A DNA stretch of 64,000 bases. Origin: a virus. Below the pieces are notes generated by a model. The model made no database searches, was not told where the DNA came from, and saw only the letters and a list, made by a program, of their open reading frames with translations. Positions within the stretch are counted from its first letter, which is position 1. Every line of letters starts with the position of its first letter. Made by a program: the position numbers and the translations under genes. Shown here one piece after another: positions 41,656 through 50,547 of the stretch. The stretch spans positions 34,930-98,929 of the IMG/VR virus record IMGVR_UViG_3300042889_002115; one strand, 5' to 3'.

Positions 41656-42241
41656 CGCAGACGGCGTGTTGCTGGACTGGGAATGGGCATTTTCAGTTTG
41701 GATGCAGGAGCGTGGGTACACACTCACCGCAGACAACAAGAAAAGCTATCTGCTGCATCATCACTACCGTGAACTGGAAGAAAAAGACGCCAAAAAGGTT
41801 GTAAAAACCTTCAACGAATCGGCTGCTGTGGGCTTCTTGCCTGCCTTGCGTGATGCCACCTACTATGTCAAACGCCTGTATGAAGAACACGGCTATCAGT
41901 TTCGAGTGATCACCAGTCTGAGCCTGGACCGAAATGCTGCCAAGCTGAGAGAAATGAACCTGAACAAACTGTTTGGTAATGCAATTGAAAGTGTGATTTG
42001 CCTGGACACCGGCGCAGACAAAGATTCAGCACTAGAACCCTATCGTGGCAGCGGCATGTGGTGGATTGAGGACAAGCCCGAAAATGCTGATGTCGGCCAT
42101 GCACTGGGGCTACGGAGTCTCTTAATAGAACACGGGCACAACATGCATCATGTGTGTCCGTATCCTGTTGTTAAAAATTGGAAAGAGATCTATTCTATAA
42201 TTGCTCCTAGTGAGAATACAGTCTCAACACATCACCAATAA
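41630..42241 (+). CDS. HAD-superfamily phosphatase-like protein, 203 aa
   Basis: Catalytic motif I is D9-A-D11-G-V-L-L-D-W near the start, followed by a helical cap, a motif II-like V-I-T-S, and a late W-W-I-E-D-K-P-E-N-A matching motif IV. A nucleotidase role is the commonest for phage HAD proteins but is not shown. ATG at 41630 overlaps the previous gene by 26 nt; AAGGAA lies upstream. Its 3' end overlaps phoH on the other strand by 35 nt. Confidence 0.8.
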   Translation: MNQRLILTDADGVLLDWEWAFSVWMQERGYTLTADNKKSYLLHHHYRELEEKDAKKVVKTFNESAAVGFLPALRDATYYVKRLYEEHGYQFRVITSLSLDRNAAKLREMNLNKLFGNAIESVICLDTGADKDSALEPYRGSGMWWIEDKPENADVGHALGLRSLLIEHGHNMHHVCPYPVVKNWKEIYSIIAPSENTVSTHHQ

Positions 42242-42950
42242 TTTTATGGCGCTGCACATCTCGAGCTCCAAGTTCGCACACAGCGATACCCGGAACTGAG
42301 TTTCCTTTCAATCGTTTACAAAGATCCATCAAGCCGTTGTCTCCGTGATTACGATCGGCTTGCTCCACATCTCCTGTGATAACAATGCGTGAGTTTTGTC
42401 CAATACGTGTCATTAACATCTTGACCTGTGCTGGTGTTGCGTTTTGCATTTCATCCGCAATAATCCAGGCATTTTTGAAGGTGCGGCCGCGCATGTATGC
42501 CAGTGGCGCAATTTCCACAGTTTGATCTTCTATCATGGTCACAATGTCTTGGGCACGATAACATTCCCGCATGACGTCCAACAACGGACGGGTCCACGGC
42601 TCCATTTTTTGATTAAGGTCTCCAGGTAGGAAACCATGTGATTCACCTTCTACACCCACTGCTGGGCGAGTCAGCACAATCCTCGAGCACTCTCCTGTTC
42701 TAAGAGCTTGAACTGCGGCCAACATAGCAAGGTAAGTTTTACCTGTACCTGCTGGACCCACAGTGACAACTATGTGTTGTGAAGAATCTTGCAAAGCCAA
42801 TACCAATTGCTCTTGATTTCGTGTTCGAGGGATCAAGTCTATGCGTCTAGGAGCCGCCTTAGGTGCTTGCGAAAAGTTTATGGTGTTTTCTACTGCCTGA
42901 TTCATACGTTTGTTTTGTGCTTTTTGGGCGCGATTTCTACTCAAATGCAT
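42207..42950 (-). CDS. phoH: PhoH-like P-loop ATPase, 247 aa
   Basis: Walker A G-P-A-G-T-G-K-T (65-72), V-L-T-R-P-A-V, G-F-L-P-G-D-L-N-Q-K-M, I-I-A-D-E-M-Q-N (Walker B, 163-170) and R-I-V-I-T-G-D are all diagnostic of PhoH. PhoH proteins are ATPases probably acting on RNA and are frequent in aquatic phages; the old link to phosphate starvation is uncertain. A good GGAGA site precedes the ATG, and a TAAATAT box lies about 31 nt upstream on this strand. Confidence 0.93.
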   Translation of the reverse strand: MHLSRNRAQKAQNKRMNQAVENTINFSQAPKAAPRRIDLIPRTRNQEQLVLALQDSSQHIVVTVGPAGTGKTYLAMLAAVQALRTGECSRIVLTRPAVGVEGESHGFLPGDLNQKMEPWTRPLLDVMRECYRAQDIVTMIEDQTVEIAPLAYMRGRTFKNAWIIADEMQNATPAQVKMLMTRIGQNSRIVITGDVEQADRNHGDNGLMDLCKRLKGNSVPGIAVCELGARDVQRHKIIGDVLRLYSH

Positions 42951-42980
42951 TTCTCCTGGTGTAAGTCCTCTTGGACACTA

Positions 42981-42987
42981 ATATTTA
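42981..42987 (-). promoter_or_regulatory. Putative late-type box before phoH
   Basis: TAAATAT on the minus strand, 31 nt upstream of the ATG at 42950. Confidence 0.35.
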
Positions 42988-43080
42988 CAGTAACGTACTC
43001 AATGATAAGTGGGTGGTGATTTTTAATATCTGGATCATAAGTATTTGGCTTTGTTCCTGATATTCAAGATACAAGCTATC

Positions 43081-43695
43081 ATGTTCGGTGCCATAAATAC
43101 TTTCATGGACAAAGAACTCTTTAAGGACCACACGGATTACTGGCAAGTGGCCAACAACATCCGCGATATCTACATGTCAGAAGGCAGTATCGCCACGCTG
43201 TTGGATTTTGAGCGTGTGCTAGACGAAGTTGATCTGTATGCTTTCAAAAACTGGAGCATTGGAGAACTGGTAGCAGGCCCTGAAATTTCAAAGTATCGTG
43301 TGACCTGCACGTTTATGTGGCCGCTAAATCTCATGCCTGATCCACGTGGTGCACGTAGACTGCTGCCGTTTGATTGCGAAATAGAGTATCAGAAAAAAGA
43401 AATCAAGATTCCGGTCAAAATCAACGACCCGTCGGACTATCGAGGCGGAACCATGAAAGCCAAGCTCATGACCAAACAGGTGTGGTTGGTGTCAATCACT
43501 ATGCCCAAAAGTCTCATGAACGACATTCGTACAGGATCCATTGAAATGGAAGATCAAGACATTGATCTTGATGAACTAGATCAAGCCTATGAGCAGGATC
43601 TAGACAAAGAAGCTGTCCAAAGCGACCAACAGGCACAAGATGCAGAACAATCACTACAACAATCCGTTCAACCCGGCCAAGCCCCTGCTGCTTGA
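43081..43695 (+). CDS. Conserved phage protein, probably virion-associated, 204 aa
   Basis: Blocks such as H-T-D-Y-W-Q-V-A-N-N-I-R-D-I-Y, L-Y-A-F-K-N-W-S and C-T-F-M-W-P-L-N-L-M-P-D-P-R-G-A-R-R-L-L-P-F are the kind strongly conserved among T4-like aquatic phages. The last 45 residues are acidic and Gln-rich. Start uncertain: ATG 43081 or 43105; ATAAATAC lies 5 nt before the latter. It overlaps the next gene by 56 nt. No enzyme motif. Confidence 0.78.
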   Translation: MFGAINTFMDKELFKDHTDYWQVANNIRDIYMSEGSIATLLDFERVLDEVDLYAFKNWSIGELVAGPEISKYRVTCTFMWPLNLMPDPRGARRLLPFDCEIEYQKKEIKIPVKINDPSDYRGGTMKAKLMTKQVWLVSITMPKSLMNDIRTGSIEMEDQDIDLDELDQAYEQDLDKEAVQSDQQAQDAEQSLQQSVQPGQAPAA

Positions 43696-44215
43696 AGGTC
43701 TTGAATACAAAGACATGGAGGGCCTGATCAAGCCCACAATCTTTGTGGACGAATTTGCGGCCAAGATGGGCGACGATGATGATATCATTGTGATTTCATT
43801 CTTTGTGCGTGACCTACAAGCAGCCAAGGACCTGATGGCCTGGTTTGAAAAAGGCTATGACTTTGTGCTGGATGCAGATCGCAGCCCCGGCGAAATCAAA
43901 CCAGGACGATACCTGGTTTATGTGGAACTGCGTCGCAGAAGCACTGCACCAGTCAATGTCAATACACTGCTGGAAGACCTTGCCAGCCTAACAGAATTTG
44001 ACACTGCAGACTGGCGCATGAGCTACAAAGGCAATGAGTCTGACTGGAGCGAAGAAGCATTTGCTGAACAAGTTCCACTCACACCCGACGCATATCGCAA
44101 GCGTTATGAAGGCGACCTAAACGAAATGCGTGTGGCAGCAGGTATTGCTCCACGCCGCATACATGAACCTCGTGAAGATGTACAAGCACTACAAAGCATG
44201 GCAGGACTACGATAA
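43640..44215 (+). CDS. Hypothetical phage protein, 191 aa
   Basis: The 56-nt overlap with the previous gene is unusually long for this phage. F-V-D-E-F-A-A-K-M-G-D-D-D-D-I-I-V-I-S-F suggests an alpha/beta fold, followed by Y-V-E-L-R-R-R-S and a charged helical C-terminus. The last base of its stop is the A of the next start. Function unknown; co-location suggests a joint role with the preceding gene. Confidence 0.75.
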   Translation: MQNNHYNNPFNPAKPLLLEGLEYKDMEGLIKPTIFVDEFAAKMGDDDDIIVISFFVRDLQAAKDLMAWFEKGYDFVLDADRSPGEIKPGRYLVYVELRRRSTAPVNVNTLLEDLASLTEFDTADWRMSYKGNESDWSEEAFAEQVPLTPDAYRKRYEGDLNEMRVAAGIAPRRIHEPREDVQALQSMAGLR

Positions 44216-46686
44216 TGAGAATCACCGAACTAAACAAACGCACACGAATTGACGAATCCTTGCTGTTGCAAGATCCTGTTTATCGCAGTTTCAAACAAGT
44301 GGGTCGCTACCTTGCTGAACGCCGCATGAGCGAAAAAGAAATTCTACAGGTGTTTGCTGACGCAGAAACAGGCATGACCAACACAGCCACTGGCACCAAT
44401 CGTACCATGCTGGGACGCGGCAAAGACAAGGCCACAGATCTTGCAGCCAGCATTAGAGATTCGGTCAACAAGGTGTTGAGCGGTGTACAGAATTCTGTGC
44501 CTGTGTCAGCAGTTGACACTGCTTACGATCAGGCCACTGATGCCCTGGCTGGCCTGGCCGGCGGACAAAAAGGTGCAGTAATGCAGGCGATCAAGAAATA
44601 TCGCATGCTGGTAAAGAAATATCCCAAGTCTGCTGGATTCGCCAAAGCAGCACTGGTGGCCGTCACAGGCCTGGCCACAGGCGGTGCAAGTCTTCCAGTC
44701 ATTGCTGGCCTAACCTATGCGTTGGACGCAGCAATCAAAGGCGAAAAACTTTCCAGCGTGTTTGGCAAAGGTGCAGGTGCAGCAGCACTGGCCTGGGCAG
44801 GTCAATCTATTGCTGGTATGTTTGGGGCAGACCCAGCAGCTGGTGCAGCAGCCGCTGGTACTGATCCAGCTGCCGCGGCGTCTACATTTGTACCTGGTCC
44901 TGACTTGCCTACATACACTGTGCAAGCCGGCGACACACTGAGTCAGATTGCTCAAGCAAACGGTGTATCGGTACAAGAACTAGTTGGGCTAAATCCACAA
45001 TTGGCAGCAGACGCTGGCGCTGTTGGTGGCCAGAATCTCAACCCTGACGTGATATTTCCCGGACAAGAAATTACATTGCCGCCTGCATCAGGAGCCGACG
45101 TTTATGCTGGTGGTGTAGGCACCAGTGCTGACACCATGGCAGACATTGCCAAAGGCAATGTGCCTGACAGTTCTATTTCGCAGACCGCAAGCCTGGAGCG
45201 CCTGGGAGGGGTTGACGCTGCTGATGTGAGTCAAGCTGCTGCTGATCCATCAAAATATTCTGCTCCTATTGATTACAGTCAATCTGGACCAACCGGTACT
45301 GACTCACTGGGACAAAAATTAGAATACGGCATTCCTGTCAACGACAAGGGTAGTTTTATTCCACCAAACGCTGGTTTGCCCGCTGACGAATTGGCCAGAC
45401 AAACAGCCGCATATGATGCCTGGAAAGCAGACTTTACCAAACGTTTTCCAAGTGCTGAACTACAGCCAGACGGATCTATGAAAGCGACCAAACCAGGCCT
45501 AGCGCCCATGTATCCATCAAACTACACACCCGGTGGTGCCAGCGGTTCAATAAGACCAAAAGGATTTACAGAATCTGTCAAGTTGATAAGATTACCGGTC
45601 AGTCAGTTGATTGACAAAAAAACAACCATCTTGAATTGGAAATTGAACGAAAGCACAGGACGCAAGAGCAAAACTGTGAACTTAACCACTGCTGGCGCCT
45701 ACACAGTGTTTGAAAACGTTGACCGATACCGCAAAGCCATCATGGAACTCAAGGGTGTGCCTGGAAGCACACGCCCGGCATTGTATCGTCCCGACATGGC
45801 GGGTGCTCCAGTTGCACCTGCAGCCAAAAAACCCGGCCTATTGAGCCGTGGGCTCAGCAAAGTAGGTGGTGCACTGAGCACATTTGGTCGTCAATTTACC
45901 ACCAACGTGACCAAAGAAAAACTCAAGATGAACTGGCATCAAAAGGGCAAACCCAGTGATTCAGATCAATTGGCTGCTTGGTTGGTCACACAAGGCGTGC
46001 CACAAGAAGTGGTAACTTCAGTTTACAGTAAAATGGGTCTACCAGTTGCTGCGGCTGCTACGGTAGCAGCACAACCAACAGCAGCACCAACAGCTCCTAC
46101 CGCACCAACAACACCAACAACACCAACAGTAGCTACACCAACAGTAGCTACACCAACAACACCAACAACACCAACAGTAGCTACACCAACCGCCGCTACA
46201 ACCAAGCCAACAGCAACCACAACAGCCGGTAAATTCCCAGGTGAAGATCCGCAAGGTGCTGGCTATATTGGTCGTAGAGAAGTTGCTCGTCGTCAGGCTG
46301 CACGTGATGCAGCGGCTGCCAAGAAACCAGTCACACCCAATTTTGGTCAACAGAATGCTGGTTACAAGAGTGTGAACTATGCACCCGCTATCAAAACTGG
46401 GGGTAGTTTGCCTAAATCAACTGCTGCACCAGCCGCAGCACCAACAAAGACACCAACTCAAGCAGAAAAGGATGCTTACATCAAATCAATTGGCGCACCT
46501 GCCATGGCCGAAACCAGCAATGAAAAAATTGGTGGACGATACGAACCTGATGAGTTTGACGCCATGATGAGTAGACTCAAGAAACTGGCCGGGGCAGGAC
46601 CGTTAAAAACTGTGTATGATCCTGCCCGACGTGTGTACAAGAATGTACCCACTGCTGCACAACCACTGACACAACCTAAAAAATGA
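44215..46686 (+). CDS. Large modular LysM-domain protein, 823 aa
   Basis: Order: N-terminal helical tag (residues 1-55), Ala/Gly-rich hydrophobic region (140-225), one LysM domain (about 233-289, [13 protein letters not shown]) that binds peptidoglycan, a spacer, a basic domain (about 455-520), another domain (about 545-605), a Thr/Pro/Ala repeat (about 615-665), and a basic tail. No catalytic motif is visible. It may be an injected or tail-tip protein contacting the cell wall, or a capsid-internal protein. The tag L-x-x-R-x-R-I-D-E-S-L recurs in spirit in other large proteins here. Confidence 0.75.
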   Translation: MRITELNKRTRIDESLLLQDPVYRSFKQVGRYLAERRMSEKEILQVFADAETGMTNTATGTNRTMLGRGKDKATDLAASIRDSVNKVLSGVQNSVPVSAVDTAYDQATDALAGLAGGQKGAVMQAIKKYRMLVKKYPKSAGFAKAALVAVTGLATGGASLPVIAGLTYALDAAIKGEKLSSVFGKGAGAAALAWAGQSIAGMFGADPAAGAAAAGTDPAAAASTFVPGPDLPTYTVQAGDTLSQIAQANGVSVQELVGLNPQLAADAGAVGGQNLNPDVIFPGQEITLPPASGADVYAGGVGTSADTMADIAKGNVPDSSISQTASLERLGGVDAADVSQAAADPSKYSAPIDYSQSGPTGTDSLGQKLEYGIPVNDKGSFIPPNAGLPADELARQTAAYDAWKADFTKRFPSAELQPDGSMKATKPGLAPMYPSNYTPGGASGSIRPKGFTESVKLIRLPVSQLIDKKTTILNWKLNESTGRKSKTVNLTTAGAYTVFENVDRYRKAIMELKGVPGSTRPALYRPDMAGAPVAPAAKKPGLLSRGLSKVGGALSTFGRQFTTNVTKEKLKMNWHQKGKPSDSDQLAAWLVTQGVPQEVVTSVYSKMGLPVAAAATVAAQPTAAPTAPTAPTTPTTPTVATPTVATPTTPTTPTVATPTAATTKPTATTTAGKFPGEDPQGAGYIGRREVARRQAARDAAAAKKPVTPNFGQQNAGYKSVNYAPAIKTGGSLPKSTAAPAAAPTKTPTQAEKDAYIKSIGAPAMAETSNEKIGGRYEPDEFDAMMSRLKKLAGAGPLKTVYDPARRVYKNVPTAAQPLTQPKK
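46075..46225. repeat. Short Thr-Pro-coding repeats
   Basis: Repeats of ACACCAACA and ACAGTAGCTACACCAACA encoding [11 protein letters not shown] low-complexity linker in the LysM protein, prone to length change. Confidence 0.8.
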
Positions 46687-46790
46687 AAACATACAACTTC
46701 ACAGTCAACGGCAAGACTTATACTATTGAAGCTGAAAACTTTCAGGTAGCTCGTGCTATTCTGGCTCAGCGTATTTCAGCTGGTGCCTAA
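46683..46790 (+). CDS. 35-aa micro-protein (first of a pair)
   Basis: ATGA overlap with the LysM gene. [10 protein letters not shown] then Y-T-I-E-A-E-N-F and A-R-A-I-L-A-Q-R. Clearly similar to the peptide at 48300-48407 in length and pattern. Two beta strands and one helix are likely. Real because of the paralogue and packing; function unknown. Confidence 0.65.
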   Translation: MKTYNFTVNGKTYTIEAENFQVARAILAQRISAGA

Positions 46791-46791
46791 C

Positions 46792-47151
46792 ATGAGATAC
46801 AGAGAAATTCTCGAAGCTTGTTGGACTGGTTACCGCCAGGCTGGCATGAAGAAAAAAGGCGATCGCATGGTGCCCAATTGTGTTCCTGTGAACGAAGCCG
46901 AACTGGAAGAAGATCTACGCAAGTGGTTCAAACAAAAATGGGTGCGGTTTGGACCTGATGGCAAGATCCGTGGTGACTGTGCCCGTGGTTCAGAATCTGA
47001 AGGCAAGCCCAAGTGTTTGCCACAGGCCAAGGCACATGCACTGGGCAAAAAAGGTCGTGCAAGTGCAGCAGCCAGAAAACGCCGCAAAGATCCTGATGCC
47101 AATCGTTCAGGCCCAGCAATAAATGTTAGTACCAAAGGAAAAAGCAAATGA
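46792..47151 (+). CDS. Small basic Cys-containing phage protein, 119 aa
   Basis: K-Q-K-W-V-R-F-G-P-D-G-K-I-R-G-D-C, P-K-C-L-P-Q-A-K-A and A-A-R-K-R-R-K-D-P match a short domain (possibly DUF5872) found in phages and large DNA viruses. Very basic C-terminus suggests nucleic-acid or capsid-interior contact. ATG at 46792 follows the micro-protein by 1 nt; a longer frame runs through that gene. ATGA overlap with the next. Confidence 0.75.
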   Translation: MRYREILEACWTGYRQAGMKKKGDRMVPNCVPVNEAELEEDLRKWFKQKWVRFGPDGKIRGDCARGSESEGKPKCLPQAKAHALGKKGRASAAARKRRKDPDANRSGPAINVSTKGKSK

Positions 47152-48269
47152 TAATATCTGATCTACTGACTGAATCTGCTGGTCGTTGTCCTGAGTGCGG
47201 AGGCCCTGCTTTCTCAGATTTAATACTGGCCGAAAAGAAAGATGCCTGCTATCACAAGGTCAAGGCTAGTGCAAAAGTATGGCCCAGTGCTTATGCATCA
47301 GGTCGCCTGGTACAGTGTCGCAAAAAAGGTGCTGCCAACTATGGCAACAAGTCAGAAGGTGTGGCGGAGGACGAAGAGGTCTACCTCGGAGGAATGTCCA
47401 GGGCAGAAAGAGAAAGCCGCTTCAGACGTAGAAAACAAGATCTATTACAAGATTATGCTTTGTTGGGTAAGCTAACAACAGACATGATTCGTGCAATTAA
47501 TAACGAAGTGTTTTTGACAAAAGAACAAATAATTGATTTTTACAAGCAACAAATCGAAGATCCTGATTTAACAGCATTAGAATATGCTCATGACAATAAT
47601 ATTCCAAGTAGCGGATTGTTAAAAGGTGTTTTACGCTACCTGGTCCAGCGCGGTTTTAGTATGCTTGACATTCGTAAGTTAATGGGAAAAGCAGCTGAAC
47701 AAAAAAAGAAAGATACGCTGGCATTGCCGCCACCTGGACCTGGTGAAGGTGTAGCGGAGGTCACAGGCGATGAAAAATTTAACAAAGCAATGAGACGAAC
47801 CACTGGCGACATCACTTCAGACGATGCTGCCGAAATGTGGCCAACACAAGAATTTGAACCAATTAATCTTGATTCATCATACTTGCCAATGATGGAGAAA
47901 TACAAGGCAAAATTATTTCCGTTAGCTTATGAATACTGGACTGACGGTGACAATGCAGATGAATTAAGAGCACTAGGTTGGGAGCCTGATTACGGCGACG
48001 ACTATGTTATGGTGGTGCTGTCTGGCATTGGACATGATGGTCATATCCAATATGACAAATATGATTTTGATGCCGAAGGTGAAAATGTGACGGAAGCAGC
48101 AGACAACACTGCCTTTCGACAAGGCTACGAACGAGGCATACGATACTATCGTCGCGGCCCACAAAATCCCTACCAACCCAGAACTCTAGAGTTTACAGAC
48201 TACAATGATGGCTATCAGATGGGCGAAGCTGACAGTTATGACAAATATGACACCTCAAGCATGGATTAA
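47148..48269 (+). CDS. Modular phage protein with Cys-rich N-terminal module, 373 aa
   Basis: N-terminal C-P-E-C-G-G-P-A (a zinc-knuckle-like pair), then the module K-D-A-C-Y-H-K-V-K-A-S-A-K-V-W-P-S-A-Y-A-S-G, which I recognise from several aquatic phage proteins. The centre is helical; the C-terminal 60 residues (Y-E-R-G-I-R-Y-Y-R-R-G) are tyrosine-rich. Linkers contain the recurrent G-V-A-E. No enzyme motif. Confidence 0.72.
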   Translation: MIISDLLTESAGRCPECGGPAFSDLILAEKKDACYHKVKASAKVWPSAYASGRLVQCRKKGAANYGNKSEGVAEDEEVYLGGMSRAERESRFRRRKQDLLQDYALLGKLTTDMIRAINNEVFLTKEQIIDFYKQQIEDPDLTALEYAHDNNIPSSGLLKGVLRYLVQRGFSMLDIRKLMGKAAEQKKKDTLALPPPGPGEGVAEVTGDEKFNKAMRRTTGDITSDDAAEMWPTQEFEPINLDSSYLPMMEKYKAKLFPLAYEYWTDGDNADELRALGWEPDYGDDYVMVVLSGIGHDGHIQYDKYDFDAEGENVTEAADNTAFRQGYERGIRYYRRGPQNPYQPRTLEFTDYNDGYQMGEADSYDKYDTSSMD

Positions 48270-48299
48270 AACTCCAGGTAACCAAAAACGAATTAAGAA

Positions 48300-48407
48300 A
48301 TGAAAACTTATAGGTTTACCAACCGCGGCCAAGAATTCATAATACAAGCTGTGGATTTGACCGCAGCACTGGTCATTTATCGTGAGCGACTGCGTGATGC
48401 GAGCTAA
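48300..48407 (+). CDS. 35-aa micro-protein (second of a pair)
   Basis: M-K-T-Y-R-F-T-N-R-G, then F-I-I-Q-A-V-D-L-T and V-I-Y-R-E-R-L: same length and pattern as the peptide at 46683. Overlaps the next gene by 11 nt. Function unknown. Confidence 0.65.
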   Translation: MKTYRFTNRGQEFIIQAVDLTAALVIYRERLRDAS

Positions 48408-48756
48408 AGAATTTGCACACTTGAAAGAAGATGCTGTGGAGGATCTTGAAAAAGATCTTGACAATCCCACGAGCTACAGTGCAATTGATCACATGATGCA
48501 GACCATTGCTAGAGATCACGGCATCACTGGCAAACAGTTGCACGATGCATTTGTGGCCAAACATGGTGTGATTCCAGACAAGTGGACACGCAAACAACTA
48601 AAAGAACTTAGCTTTTTGGGATCTGAATGTACCAAGGACTGCTCGGGGCATCGAGCTGGTTATGACTGGAGTGCCCGCAAAGGCAATCGCCCAGGCAACA
48701 GTCCCTACAGTCCCAGCTTCAACAAAGGCGCCAATCTCCGAGCCGCTGGCAAGTAA
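48397..48756 (+). CDS. Small modular phage protein, 119 aa
   Basis: N-terminal helical part, then C-T-K-D-C-S-G-H-R-A-G-Y-D-W-S and G-N-S-P-Y-S-P-S-F-N-K-G-A, a short Cys-containing module seen in other aquatic phages. Basic C-terminus. ATG at 48397 chosen over an upstream in-frame GTG/ATG because it starts at the overlap with the micro-protein. It ends exactly before the convergent methyltransferase. Confidence 0.72.
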   Translation: MRAKEFAHLKEDAVEDLEKDLDNPTSYSAIDHMMQTIARDHGITGKQLHDAFVAKHGVIPDKWTRKQLKELSFLGSECTKDCSGHRAGYDWSARKGNRPGNSPYSPSFNKGANLRAAGK

Positions 48757-49485
48757 TCACAGCCGAGTATAAACAAAGTACAAGCGTTCGTTGGCTTCAC
48801 GCTTGAATGTGTCCAGCTTTAGATTGTACAGTTCAGCAAACTCATTTGCTATTTCAAACGTCCAAGGAAAGATTTCCACATAAGGACCTGTCTTGTGCGG
48901 AATTCCCGGATTGGCTCGCAAAAAGAATTTGCCACCAGGCCGAAGCAAACTCACACAATGTGCAAATCGTACCTGAATATCTTCTCGGCTGTTGAAGTTG
49001 ATGGATCCCAGTGCAATAATCACATCATGGCTTTCAGGTCGGACTCGGTAATCTAATATATCCACTTCGTAATCTGCGCAGTTATTGTAGGGGTCTATAC
49101 CAATTAGGTTCTGGATGCGTCCTTTGAATGGATGATAGCCACAGCCCACATCCAGCACACTCACAGGATCGAGTTTGTTGATTTGATCTGCCAACTCCCA
49201 GCCTGTGTGCTCGTAGTCGCCGGTGCGTGGTTTCCAGATTTCACTGAAGAAACGCAGGATATAGCGTTCACTTAGATCATCTACAATATCTCGCAGTGTG
49301 CCTTGATAGTCACAGGACAAGCTGAGTTCAGCTTCTACAGCGTCTTTGAACTTGGCGTATCTTGCTGGTGTCCACGGCAGTTGATCTACCGGTGTATCAG
49401 CATCAATAACAATTTTCTGATACTTGGGTAAATTAAACGCAGACTGAAGATTTTTTTGGATTAGAGTAAAAATTTTTGTGTTCAT
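48757..49485 (-). CDS. Class I SAM-dependent methyltransferase-like protein, 242 aa
   Basis: Motif I V-L-D-V-G-C-G-Y-H-P (110-119), an acidic residue after the second strand (I-G-I-D), L-R-P-G-G-K-F-F-L in the late-strand position. This is the Rossmann-type methyltransferase layout. The substrate is unknown (small molecule, DNA or protein); no DNA-methylase N-P-P-Y or D-P-P-Y motif is seen. The N-terminal 100 residues are a helical extension. Confidence 0.82.
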   Translation of the reverse strand: MNTKIFTLIQKNLQSAFNLPKYQKIVIDADTPVDQLPWTPARYAKFKDAVEAELSLSCDYQGTLRDIVDDLSERYILRFFSEIWKPRTGDYEHTGWELADQINKLDPVSVLDVGCGYHPFKGRIQNLIGIDPYNNCADYEVDILDYRVRPESHDVIIALGSINFNSREDIQVRFAHCVSLLRPGGKFFLRANPGIPHKTGPYVEIFPWTFEIANEFAELYNLKLDTFKREANERLYFVYTRL

Positions 49486-49498
49486 GAGAAAAATTTGG

Positions 49499-49505
49499 TA
49501 AATAA
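49499..49505 (+). promoter_or_regulatory. Putative late-type box
   Basis: TAAATAA, 33 nt upstream of the Bug-family gene at 49538, which also has AAGGAG. Confidence 0.4.
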
Positions 49506-49537
49506 ATGTGATTCAAAGTTATTTAAGGAGTTTTACT

Positions 49538-50494
49538 ATGATCAAAAAATTATTACTGGTGTTGTTGGCCGTGCCTGTTATGGCTGCTGCCTGGCAACCC
49601 ACCAAACCTGTAACAGTTATCTACCCCAATGGCCCCGGTGCAGGCAACGAAATTTCATTTCGCATTGTGGCCGACATTGTGGAAAGAAAAACCGGTACAG
49701 TATTCCGAGCAGAGCACCGACCAGGCGCAGATGGTAACATTGCTATCAATCACTTTGCCACTGTACCAGCTGATGGATACACTGTGGCCATGCCTGCTTG
49801 CAACTCCAATTGGGTTACAGCAGAAGTTTGGTACCCACAAACAGTCAAGTACAATATGTTTGATTTTGAACCAGTGGCCAACATTGCCAAGAGTCCACTA
49901 GCATTTTGGGCAAACCCTGCTAGCAAAGTAAACACACCTGAAGATTTAATTCGTGAAATTCGAAGCAAGAGCCGGCCACTTAACTTTGCTATCGGCGGCG
50001 GCGGACACAAACTAGCAGTGGAATACCTAACAGATGCACTAGCTGTGCCGGGCGGTGATCGAGTACAAACTGCCATGTACAAAGGTCCAGCGCAAGCATT
50101 GTTGGATGTCATAGGTGGCCATGTGGAATTTGCAGTTACTCCAGTGGGAGTAGGTTATCCCCATGTCAAGGCTGGCAAACTCAAGCTGATTGGTTTGGCC
50201 AGCGAAGTTCCGCTCAAAGGTCTAGAGTCTGCTGAATTAATGAGCAAGTATGCTCCAGGACTCAACTTGTATGGTTGCTGGAACTTGATTCTGCCCAAGG
50301 GCACACCACAAGATGTACAGCAATGGTATCATGACAATTTTGTGCCGGCTATCCGTAGCGCAGAAGCACAAAAGAAGTTTGATGATAATTTGATGTTTAT
50401 CACTCGGAAAGAACACACCCCGGCTGGTGTGCATGCGGCCATGGTTAGACTCAAGTCAGACTGGACTCCGATTGCTAGAAAGGTTGCGCCTTGA
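49538..50494 (+). CDS. Bug/TctC-family periplasmic solute-binding protein, 318 aa
   Basis: Signal peptide M-I-K-K-L-L-L-V-L-L-A-V-P-V-M-A-A-A, then W-Q-P-T-K-P-V-T-V-I-Y-P and G-P-G-A-G-N-E, the typical first strand and ligand loop of Bug proteins; later H-R-P-G-A-D-G-N-I-A and P-A-D-G-Y-T also fit. The family captures carboxylates or similar solutes for tripartite transporters and is hugely expanded in Burkholderiales. No transporter membrane subunits are nearby, so the phage protein would need host subunits, or it may have another role such as ligand sensing. Confidence 0.9.
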   Translation: MIKKLLLVLLAVPVMAAAWQPTKPVTVIYPNGPGAGNEISFRIVADIVERKTGTVFRAEHRPGADGNIAINHFATVPADGYTVAMPACNSNWVTAEVWYPQTVKYNMFDFEPVANIAKSPLAFWANPASKVNTPEDLIREIRSKSRPLNFAIGGGGHKLAVEYLTDALAVPGGDRVQTAMYKGPAQALLDVIGGHVEFAVTPVGVGYPHVKAGKLKLIGLASEVPLKGLESAELMSKYAPGLNLYGCWNLILPKGTPQDVQQWYHDNFVPAIRSAEAQKKFDDNLMFITRKEHTPAGVHAAMVRLKSDWTPIARKVAP

Positions 50495-50547
50495 AATACC
50501 CAGCATAAAAATATCAAATACACAACATTATCTTGATAAATTAATGC

